Positions 48,459 through 57,129 of a stretch of 64,000 bases of DNA are shown here, piece by piece (the first letter of the stretch is position 1; each line of letters opens with the position of its first letter). Location: contig NC_071329.1 in NCBI RefSeq assembly GCF_010183535.1, positions 2,046,001-2,110,000 of the forward strand, in the 5' to 3' direction. The DNA comes from Caenorhabditis remanei (taxonomy: Eukaryota > Nematoda > Chromadorea > Rhabditida > Rhabditidae). The position numbers were made by a program, and so were the translations under genes. Under the pieces are notes generated by a model that was not told the DNA's origin, searched no databases, and was given only the letters and a program-made list of their open reading frames with translations.

Positions 48459-49212
48459 ATGCCACACCACATTTACTCACAAGACGACGATGGGTTCTTG
48501 TGTGCGCTTCTCGTGTCGGGAACGCTTTTCCTGGTGGCGTTCGCCTATTTTTCCACGATTTTTGTGGTTAATTGGGCGAGGAGGAGGTAATAGCGATTTG
48601 AAAATAGGATAGTTAGATTCAGCGTGACGAGAGCTTTCAGAAAAGTATAATCATGACGGGGTTTGGAGAAAATTGGGTCTCGACGCGAAAACTACAGTAA
48701 TCCACCTGGGTTACTGTAGTTTTCGTGGTGGGACCCAATTTGCGTCAAACCATGGCATGATTATACTTTTCTGAAAGCCCACAACAAGCTGAAATTGATT
48801 CCGATATCGGTTTTCGAATCCAATCAGAAAATATAAAAAGTTAAAAAAAAATATTTTCGATTTTTTAATATTCTCGATATATTTGCTTTTCATTGTGATA
48901 ACCGTGTTCAGCGCCTTGAGAGCTTTTAGAAAAGTATAACCATGCCTAGGTTTGACGAAAGTTGGGTCCCGCCGCGAAAACCTGAAAATTTGAAATTTTG
49001 GGTTACTGTAGTTTTCGCGTTTTCGTGGTGGGACCCAACTTTCGTCAAACCATGGCATGATTATACTTTTCTGAAAGCTCTCAACGAGCTGAATTCGGAT
49101 ATCCTGTTTTTTTTCGGAAAATAATTATCTTTCAAAATTTTTCAGGTACGCCAAGTACATTGAAGAGCAGCGGAGACTAAACGAGAATTTGTTACGGTTA
49201 AAAGATGAATAA
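48459..49212 (+). CDS. Small single-pass membrane protein, 64 aa
   Basis: Two exons, 48459-48586 and 49146-49212, join in phase 2 to give 64 residues plus TAA. A short acidic N-terminus (SQDDDG) is followed by one hydrophobic segment (about aa 12-38), then a basic stop-transfer (WARRRYAK) and a charged amphipathic tail ending LLRLKDE. The positive-inside rule puts the C-terminus in the cytosol. TTCTAG ends 2 nt before the ATG and may be a spliced-leader site. The intron is nearly filled by two 175-bp hairpin repeats. AATAAA at 49208 overlaps the stop codon. The family is not recognised. The gene lies 740 bp after the zinc-finger gene on the same strand, so an operon is possible, but a separate promoter is visible. 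Confidence 0.72.
48619..48794. mobile_element. 175-bp hairpin family, copy 7
   Basis: Complete hairpin in the single intron of the small membrane gene. Confidence 0.75.
48908..49094. mobile_element. 175-bp hairpin family, copy 8
   Basis: Second hairpin in the same intron; centre rearranged, with GTTTTCGCG repeated. Ends 51 bp before exon 2. Confidence 0.7.
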
Positions 49213-49222
49213 ATAATTTATT
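49208..49222. terminator. Shared near-palindromic polyadenylation signals of convergent genes
   Basis: AATAAATAATTTATT carries AATAAA on the plus strand (49208-49213, overlapping the TAA stop of the small gene) and AATAAA on the minus strand (49222-49217), 87 nt past the coiled-coil gene stop. Confidence 0.6.
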
Positions 49223-49308
49223 TTTGTTATGAGATCACAATTATTGATTATCGATCACTACCCAGTCAGAAAACCGTAATTTATCAATGGAGCGCACTTG
49301 CCTATGAC

Positions 49309-52300
49309 TCAAAAATGCGGAATATTCTCCTGCAATTTGACCACCGCGTCGCGATAATTTTTCTCCAATCGTTTCAGCGCCGATTTCAATTCCGAGATCA
49401 CTAATTGGTTCTTCTCCTTCTCTGATTGACGTTTTCTTTCCTAAAAATTCAATTTTGCGGGTTACTGTAGGTACGCAATTTGTCGTGAGGTGTGGTGCAT
49501 GCAGACAATGGAGACCTTACCGTTTCTCTCAGCTCTTTTCTGAGTTTTTCCACGTTCTGAGGTGCTTCTGGAGTCATTTCGAGCTTTTTTCTGGAAGAAT
49601 TTCGAGATTTGGGTTTCTAGGCCATCATGCGGATTTCTAGGCCACCAGGGAGTTTTTATGGGTTTCTGGGAATTTCGAAGAATCCAGAAGTGTTCTCTAC
49701 ATAGGAAATGCTTGAGAATCAGAAAAAAACAAAAAAAACCGGAAATTGGGTTTCTAGGCCACCATTTGGATTTCTAGGCCACGGGGCATTTTTATGATTT
49801 TTATGGGTTTTCGGCAGTTCCAGTGGTTTCGCTAGTGGTCTGGACACCAAAAATTGTTTGAAACGGCGAAAAAACAGAATTTTGGGTTCCTAGGCCACCA
49901 TTTGGATTTCTAGGCCACGCGTTATTTTTGAGAGTTTTTGACGGATTTTGATTATTTTTTTTCAGTTTTTTGAGTTTAATGCTGGCCGGTCACTAAACGG
50001 AAGCACTTTGAACCAAAAAATAACTTTTGAAAATCGGGAAAAATTCGAATTTTTCAATTTATTGCATTTTTTCAGGTTTCTAGGCCACAATTTCGAGTTT
50101 TTCAGGCCACGGAGTGCTAAACGTTTTTAAGATGTTTAAAATCAACAAAACTCACTCAAAACCACAAAAAATCAAGAGTTGGTTTTCCTAGGCCACCATC
50201 TCATTTTCTAGGCCATCAAATTTTTTTGGGTTTTTGGGTTTTTTAGCAATGTTGTGACATTTCAAAGTGTTTGAAATCAAAGAAATTGGTTTCCTAGGCC
50301 ACCAGGTGGGGGATTTCTAGGCCACCAGGTGGGGTATTTCTAGGCTACCAGGTGGGGGATTTCTAGGCCACCAGGTGGGGTATTTCTAGGCCACCAGGTG
50401 GGGTATTTCTAGGCTACCAGGTGGGGGATTTCTAGGCCACACACACACAGAGACTCACTTCAACGTGACCAATGACACCTCCAACCGATCCCTCTCCATC
50501 TTCAAATTCGTCTCAAATTGTTGCCTCTCGTCGCCGGTTTTTTGCAATTTCTCATATAAATTTTTGACCTCCGTCTCCAATCTCTGCCGGTGCTCCTCCT
50601 CGATTTGACGCGACCGTTCACTTTTTTCAAGCGTCTCTTCCAGTTTTTCGAGTTTTTCTTGTTGGGAGTGCAGGTCTGAAAAAAAAATCCGTCAAAAATC
50701 ATCAAAATCCGTCAAAAACGCTTAAAAATAACGCGTGGCCTAGAAATCCAAATGGTGGCCTAGAAAACCAATTTTCGGTTTTTTTGCCGTTTCAAACAGT
50801 TTCTGCCGCACAGGCCACTAGCGAAACCACTGGAACTGCCGAAAACCCATAAAAGTCGCAAAAAATGCCCCGTGGCCTAGAAATCCGACATGGTGGCCTA
50901 GAAAACCAAATCTTGCTTTTTTTTTGTTTTTTCTGATTCTCAATCATTTTTTTGTACAGAACACATCCAGAATCTTCGAAATTCTTAGAAACCCTTTGGT
51001 TTTCTAGGCCACCATTTGGATTTCTAGGCCACGGGGTATTTTTATGATTTTTATGGGTTTTGGGCCGCTCAAACGGTTTCGGTAGTGGTCTGTGCGGCGG
51101 AAACTGCTTGAAACGGCGAAAAAACAGAATTTTGGGTTTCTAGGCCATCAGGTGAGATTTCTAGGCCACGCGTTATTTTCGAGCGTTTTTGACGAATTTT
51201 TATGGTTTTTTTTCAGTTTTTTCGAGATTTATGGTTTAAAAAAAATTAGTTGGCCTAGAAATCAGTTTGGTGGCCTAGGAACCCAAAAATTTTCAAAAAA
51301 AAAATTTCACATTTTTTTTCGAAATTTTTTTGAAACTTCCAAATGTAACATTTAGGATTTTTTCAATGTATTTTTTATTTTCACCGCATCGGATAACCCA
51401 AAAAAACACAAAACTTTTAAAAAATCGGTGCATTGGGATTCTAGGCCACCAGTTGGAGGTTTCTAGGCCATGGATGAATTTCTGGAATTTTTTAGGGATT
51501 TAGGGATTTTCAGAAGTTTTCATTCATTTCTAAATGATAAAAACGAGAAAACCAAGAAAAAATAATTTCCAGAAATTTTTTTTGAAAAAATTTGAAAATT
51601 TTGAAAAAAAAATTTTTGATGGTTTTTTTATTTTCTAATAGTAAATGTATACTAAAATGATTTTCCATTATTTTTTGGCACCTGGACATCCAAAAAAACC
51701 GACACACAGACAGACAAACCTTCAATTTCCGCATCTTTCTGCTCACATAACTTCTCGAATTCAGAAATTTGAACCGAAAAATTTTCCTCGGCCACGCCCA
51801 TTTTTCTGGAGAATTCTCTCTGTTCCAAACGTAATTTCATCTCCAAATCCAGCGTTTCTTTTAAAAATTCATCATTTTTCGCTTTTAACGTATTGATTTG
51901 TATCGATTGATCAGTGTCCGAGGTGATTTTTTCGATTTGAAGGTTTAGACTGAAATAAAATTTTTTAAATTATTCGAAAATCAATCGATAAATCGATAAC
52001 CTTTGAATCGTAGTCTCTAGGCGATCAATCTGAAACTTTTGCGAGTGATCTACACGTTTTAAGTCCTCAATTTCCGAGTTTTTCCGCGAAATTTCCGCTG
52101 AAAATTCGCGATTTTTTGATAATATTTGCTCCTCTTTCTTCTGAATCTCTTGATGCAACGATTCGATCATTTGCTCCATGTGCTCGAATCTGAAATTATT
52201 TATTTTTCGAAAAATCGACTCCATCCGGTCTGCGCAGCTAAGCTGCCGCGCGCTCCCCCTTTATCACCACCTTGAGTTCCGACTCCCGGCTCGACACCTG

Positions 52301-53675
52301 TGGCCTAGTGGTTAAGGTGTCTGCCCGGTAATCTAGGGGTCGCGGGTTCGATTCTTTCAGGGGTTAAATATTTTTTGTTTTCTTTTTTGAGTATCCCAAC
52401 ATCTTTAAAATTGGAAAATAGGCATTTCTAGTCCCCGAAAACTAGGCCACTACCCCGCAACGCCGCCTCCCTCCACCTTTATCACCATCTTGGATTCCGC
52501 CTCGCCGCCCGACACGTGTGGCCTAGTGGTTAAGGAGTCTGCCCGACAATCAACGGGTCCGGGGTTCAATTCTTTTGGGGGCCAAACCTTTTTTGCAACC
52601 TTATCTCACCTCGGCGACACTCTCCTTTCATTATTCAACACCATCTCCTTCAATTTCCGGTCGAATTTCAGACGCAACTCGACTTCTTTCCCCTTTTCCT
52701 TCCGTTTTAAGTCATCCAACTGGGTATTCAGATCCACTATTTTCTCCAGAAGCTCATCATTCTCCTTGACCAAGTCTAGACGGTCTACACGCAATTTCTC
52801 AATCTGCTGGTTTTGGTCTTGCAACTCTTTCCTGTACACATTCTGCAACTCCTCGATAGTGTCCACCTTGAATTTTTCGTAGCGGACCTAAAAAACTGTT
52901 TTGGTGACCTAACTTTTCCTAGTCCCCCCTCTCACCTCTCTCTCCTCATTCGACTGCCTCATATTCTTTATCAATTCGTCACTCCGTGTCTCCAATTCCA
53001 TTAGCTTCTCACGTGACTCCGCCCCCTCCAGAAGCTTCTTTTGCTCTTTTTTCAAATCTTGATTTTCCTTGGAAACTTCCAGAAACTTCTCCTTGAGGGT
53101 ACGGTAGTTTTCTTGCGTTTTTAGGACAAGTTCTCGTTCGACCTAGAAAAACTTGGAAATTTTGAAAAAAAATTTGCGTGGTGGCCTAGAAAACCAAAAA
53201 TCAAGAAAGTTCGGCCACAACTCTGTCTTTGGCCGAAAAGTGCGGATGGCCTATCCTTGGGTTTTCTCGGCTACCTGGCTACTGGTGGCCTAGAAAACGC
53301 AAAAAGACTCGGCCACAAGTCGAAAATCAAAATTTTAATAAAAGATGGCCTAGAAACCCAAATCGTCTTAAATTTTGAAAAATTGCAGTTTTCGGATCCT
53401 AGGCCACCCTCTGAAGATTCTAGGCTACCAAAAAAATTTGAACTCTTTGGGTGACCTAGAGAACGCAAAAACTCGGCCATCGGTCAAAAACTGTACTTTT
53501 GGAGAAATGGTGGCCTAGGAACCCAAAATTGCTTGAAAACTAAAAAAATTGAAAATGTGGAATTCTAGGCCAACCTCTGCGGTTTCTAGGCCACCTCAAA
53601 ATTTCAAAAACTCACCGTAAGTATCCGATTCAACTCGTCAATTTCTGTGTAATTCGGTGGCCTCCGTGCACTCAT
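49309..53675 (-). CDS. Long coiled-coil protein, 460 aa (8 exons)
   Basis: Exons on the minus strand: 53675-53616, 53142-52936, 52887-52610, 52189-52001, 51949-51720, 50675-50459, 49590-49521, 49440-49309. All are GT-AG, phases agree, and the sum is 1383 nt. The protein is almost wholly heptad-rich Glu/Lys/Leu helix. It starts MSARRPPNYTEIDELNRIL and has Pro-containing breaks near aa 180 and aa 399. No enzymatic motif, signal peptide or membrane segment is seen. Such proteins often serve in centrosomes, cilia or the cytoskeleton; that is only inference, and I do not recognise the ortholog. Introns hold dense AGGCCAC motifs and two tRNA-like units. Confidence 0.82.
49612..51475. repeat. AGGCCAC motif cluster in coiled-coil gene introns
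   Basis: More than 20 motif copies. A block of about 170 bp appears at 49783-49950 and 51032-51195, and inverted at 50694-50885. Confidence 0.7.
50289..50445 (+). repeat. 23-bp tandem array
   Basis: About six copies of ATTTCTAGGCCACCAGGTGG plus three or four further bases, with G/T and C/T variants alternating. It is a tandem expansion of the dispersed AGGCCAC word and ends 14 bp from an exon boundary (50459). Confidence 0.8.
52295..52376 (+). pseudogene. tRNA-like Pol III unit, copy 1
   Basis: A-box-like TGGCCTAGTGGTTAAGG (52301) and B-box GGGTTCGATTC (52344), with T6 at 52371. The stems pair poorly. It lies in an intron of the coiled-coil gene, antisense to it, and is the first of two related units about 217 bp apart. 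Confidence 0.45.
52512..52594 (+). pseudogene. tRNA-like Pol III unit, copy 2
   Basis: The same A box as copy 1, with B-box GGTTCAATTC (52563) and T6 near 52589. Upstream sequence (CTTTATCACCA..CTTG) is also shared with copy 1, so the duplicated unit is larger than the tRNA part. It ends just before an exon of the coiled-coil gene (52610). Confidence 0.45.
53165..53605. repeat. AGGCCAC motif cluster, first intron of the coiled-coil gene
   Basis: About 10 copies in mixed orientation between exons 1 and 2. Confidence 0.65.
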
Positions 53676-53790
53676 TTTGTCTGTCTGTCTGTCCGGATGT
53701 CCGGATGTCCAGATGTCCTCCAACTCCAGAATATAGGTTTATAAGAAGTAGGCGTAGATCAAAACTAAAAATGTAGAAATTGGAGAGAAT

Positions 53791-53803
53791 GAGAGACGCA
53801 GAC
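53791..53803 (-). promoter_or_regulatory. GTCTGCGTCTCTC motif upstream of the coiled-coil gene
   Basis: On the minus strand this motif lies about 116-128 bp before the start codon at 53675, in promoter position. The same word recurs across the window in pyrimidine-rich islands. Confidence 0.4.
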
Positions 53804-54477
53804 ACTATGAGAAAAGGGAAATGGCGTCTTCCCAATGTTTCACGTAACCCCCAACCGCCCGTCTTGCTCTCCGTAATTGGCATGGTGACAGATGGAGAGA
53901 GCAGGGGAGAAATAGTGTGGGGAGCTGAGAGGGTGCAGACAGTTAGAGATGGGAGACAGCTGCACCAAACACAAAATAGATGGATTTAGGAACATGAATG
54001 GTGGTAAATAAGGGGAAAAAGAGCAATTAGATGGGTGCGGGAGGGGTGGCCGAAGTTTTGAAGAGTTTGGGATTTTAGGTCATGGCCGAACGTTTATATG
54101 AATTGGTTTTCTAGGCCACCTTAACATTTTGTCTAAACACACCAAAAAACCTAGGGAGAATAACAATTTCGACTTTTTGCACAATTTGGTTCTCAAGATA
54201 ATCCGATTTTCGTTAAAAGTTCTTCAAAAACGGAGGTTTTGCAGGGTTGGGACTTTTACCCATGATGTATTTTATTAAAATAGTTTCTTCCAACTTTTTT
54301 AATGAACACAATAATAATTCAATTTACTCAATGTGTAAGTTTTCTTTTTGTAACTGAAGACAATTTTGGGAGTATTTTTTGTTCACACTTTGAAATCTGG
54401 TTTTGTTAACACATTTTATCAAACATGAAATTCAACAACAAGTGGAAAAAGCAATGTTTAGCAGCCAAAACTGATAT
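53804..54477. other. Intergenic between two minus-strand genes
   Basis: GA-rich promoter-like sequence of the coiled-coil gene, one AGGCCAC word (54108), and the 3' region of the upstream gene. Confidence 0.4.
54271..54276 (-). terminator. Polyadenylation signal AATAAA
   Basis: Minus-strand AATAAA about 200 nt downstream of the stop codon at 54478, the expected range for a worm 3' UTR. Confidence 0.5.
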
Positions 54478-55995
54478 TCAATTAGATCGAGAGCTGGCAT
54501 CTTCTCCCTTTACTTTGCTTATCCCTGCTTCAAGAAAAGCACAAAGTTTCTCTCTGATAGCATCCTGAAGAAAAACGGAATTTTTATAGAATAGGGGGTC
54601 TCTAAGGAAAAACGAGCAATCCAAAAGCTAAATTTCCTCGGAGTTTAAGTAAATAAAAAAGTAACCTGTCCCATTTCGTCTGTATTGATCGACGCGATTT
54701 CGCCTATGATATGCTCCATGTTTGGTTCACCCAGTGAGCTAAGCGCTTCTGCCAGAACGGCAAAACACGTTAACACTGAATCTGGTTGTCCAGATTCCGA
54801 TTCTTCGTCGTTGAAAGATATTTGGTTGAGCAGACGCATTGCGACTGGACTCAATCCGTCACGCAAATATGGTGGAGGCACCTGTTCTGGAGTCGAAACA
54901 CCCACAGCGGGGGCTACACTATCATATGGTGGAGGTGGGCCGAATGGGCGGGCATCAGTTGTATTAACTCTCTGGATTTCGGGAACGTTCGCGTCAGCTT
55001 CCGGACCCGCGTCGATGACTTCACTAGCTTCGTGGACTTCAGAAGCTTCGTTGACTACACCAGCTTCGCGGACTACGCCAGCGTCGTTGACTACACCAGC
55101 TTCGTTGACTTCAGCAGCTTCGTTGACTACACCAGCGTCGTTGACTTCAGCAGCTTCGTTGACTACACCAGCGTCGTTGACTTCAGCAGCTTCGTTGACT
55201 ACACCAGCGTCGTTGACTTCAGCAGCTTCGTTGACTACACCAGCGTCGTTGACTTCAGCAGCTTCGTTGACTACGCCAGCGTCGTTGACTTCAGCAGCTT
55301 CGTTGACTACACCAGCGTCGTTGACTTCAGCAGCTTCGTTGACTACGCCAGCATCGTTGACTTCAGCAGCTTCGTTGACTACGCCAGCATCGTTGACTTC
55401 AGCAGCTTCGTTGACTACGCCAGCGTCGTTTCCTCCATTTGCTTCTGCTCTGTAAATTGTTATTAAAATTAGATAAAATACACCCTAAACATTATAATTG
55501 AAGCACATATGTTTCTATTTTTCAATGGGGTCGTTTTGGTGTGCCTTAACTTTTAAGACTAGATGGGCTTAAATTCTTTGACCACATTTTTGAAAATCTA
55601 TAAACTTAACAAGTTGCAGGAAGCAATCTTTATTTCACCAACATTTGAGTAACATTTGGGACAAAAACTTACATAAATTGCAGGTGCGTTTTTAGTAAAT
55701 ATGTGTTTTAATAATACTTACGGGTTTAAAACTGCGTTCAATTCTTCTCTTGTCCTTTTCTTTACACCCAAGTGATAATTGAACCTGAAAAACAGTTTCC
55801 TCATTTTAAAGATATTCAAAAATACCTGGCATAAAGAACAGCTGGACTTCTGTCAGAGTTTAGATCACGTTGTGCATTTCTGAATACATATAACGGCACA
55901 TGCTGGCCTGTTATTCTTGTATTTTCTAGCACGTATTCGATAAGACGACGATCTTCTTCGTCACTAAAATTCTCTCTCTGTTTTCTAGTCCCCAT
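54478..55995 (-). CDS. Myb/SANT- or SPK-like protein with EVNDAGVVNEAA repeats, 367 aa
   Basis: Exons on the minus strand: 55995-55826, 55784-55722, 55449-54666, 54564-54478; phases agree and sum to 1104 nt. The N-terminal 75 residues (DEEDRRLIEYVLENTR ... LYARFNYHLGVKKRTREEL) resemble a Myb/SANT or SPK-type helical domain, suggesting DNA or chromatin contact; this is by pattern only. About aa 85-192 is nine copies of a 12-residue acidic repeat. Two PPPY motifs (about aa 250-253 and 269-272) could bind WW domains. A folded C-terminal segment follows (about 275-367). TTTCAG ends 4 nt before the ATG, consistent with trans-splicing. A minus-strand AATAAA lies about 200 nt past the stop. Confidence 0.78.
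55105..55430 (-). repeat. 36-bp coding minisatellite, nine copies
   Basis: Unit TTGACTTCAGCAGCTTCG plus TTGACTACACCAGCGTCG on the plus strand. On the minus strand it encodes EVNDAGVVNEAA. Only A/G variants (ACACC/ACGCC, GCGTC/GCATC) differ between copies. Confidence 0.9.
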
Positions 55996-56491
55996 GCGGC
56001 TGAAATATTATTATTTTTTATAGAATAATTGATCGCATAGAAACACAACAGCAGAAAACGTGTCAAGGAAATAAAAGACAAAAAATGAAGCAACTGCAGG
56101 TGCGGGTCATAAATATTGATAAGCATGCAAAACGCTATAACTTTTTCAAACACATCGGAACAACTTTTCGTTATCAAATAGGAAGATGACTATATATACA
56201 AAGTATGATTATCATAACAATAAAGTGATGAAAAGCGGCATTAGAAAAAAAAATTCCAAAACGCTAACAAAAGAATTATTTGGCTCTTTTGTTAGAATAT
56301 CATACTGATGTACGTCTCATGATCTCGAGATTGATTTGTCTGAGTCTCTGACTTCGACGAACCAGAAGTTAATGGGAAACCGGCATAGCACGATCTTCCA
56401 CACAATCAGCACAGGTGGAGACATGGCTTCGCACAAAAAGAGTTGTTAAAATGTGAAGAGCAGCAAAGGCGCTTAAAAGCAAAAAAGGCGA

Positions 56492-56704
56492 TTAACATGT
56501 AGTTCTTCTCGTGTACATTTCGTGTACGTTATTATCAAAGTTAACACACTCATAGATGGGTGTGTGTTTGCAGGCAGCATCGATTTGAATTTGACGATCC
56601 GCACACAAAATAGGAGAGGGGAGAACAGGCACCAGCCTTCCAAAGCTGTTAAAACCATTCTTATTCCACCCGCCTTCAAGTTTTAGATATGCACCTTTAA
56701 TCAT
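56492..56704 (-). CDS. Small open frame, 70 aa, doubtful
   Basis: An ATG-started frame between two genes encodes a mixed-composition peptide (starts MIKGAYLKLEGGWNKNG) that looks less like low-complexity noise than most short frames here. No splice signals, repeats or family motif support it. It may be a decayed gene fragment. Confidence 0.15.
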   Translation of the reverse strand: MIKGAYLKLEGGWNKNGFNSFGRLVPVLPSPILCADRQIQIDAACKHTPIYECVNFDNNVHEMYTRRTTC

Positions 56705-56773
56705 GAAACATTTTTTGGGTTTTCAAGGTTCTTACATAGGCCATGTCCACGTACGCAAATAAATATTACTATT

Positions 56774-56779
56774 TTTATT
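56774..56779 (-). terminator. Possible polyadenylation signal of the GEF gene
   Basis: Minus-strand AATAAA about 345 nt beyond the stop in the 10-nt terminal exon. Other AT-rich hexamers nearby could serve instead. Confidence 0.3.
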
Positions 56780-57119
56780 AATATCTAAACGCAGTTATGC
56801 ATACAAAAAATAGAGAAAGTTACAGTGGGACACAAGAATAGAAAATGAAAGTTAGTAAAATTTTTTTCAGACATAAAATATCACAATTTGCTTGGGGGGA
56901 GAATGATGGGAAGAACAGTGCAAAAATACAGTATTACCGATTAATCAATGCTACCTGTGCAATGGGGGGAATAGTTGATTTGTGGGAAGGGAAGGGGGCG
57001 TGGTCTACTACTTCAGGGAATTAGGAAGGGAGGAGGCAAACGTTGCCTAGAAGATGGGGGACATGGTATATACATAAAAAATAACTGATGTTGAGGAAGT
57101 GAAGTTGGTGAGTGAAGTT

Positions 57120-57129
57120 TCAGACGTCG
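57120..57129 (-). other. 10-nt terminal exon encoding the PDZ ligand
   Basis: TTTTTTCAG precedes C-GAC-GTC-TGA. Joined to the previous exon, which ends GAG ACA TC at 57560 before GTGAGT, it gives Glu-Thr-Ser-Asp-Val-stop. Without splicing, the previous exon reads TCG TGA and stops after Glu-Thr-Ser. The splice therefore adds the last two residues and creates the ligand. Confidence 0.6.

Larger units (their letters stand above)
55996..57119. other. Intergenic between two minus-strand genes
   Basis: Contains the presumed 3' UTR of the GEF gene and the promoter side of the Myb/SPK-like gene. A doubtful 70-codon frame is listed separately; no repeats of the window's main families are obvious. 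Confidence 0.4.

Noticed and set aside
52295..52594. Two functional tRNA genes
   Set aside because: A and B boxes are good but acceptor, anticodon and T stems do not pair; recorded as tRNA-like units instead.
54685..55466. Two long plus-strand frames over the 36-bp repeat
   Set aside because: The repeat length is a multiple of three, so several frames stay open; the minus-strand gene has matching exons on both sides.
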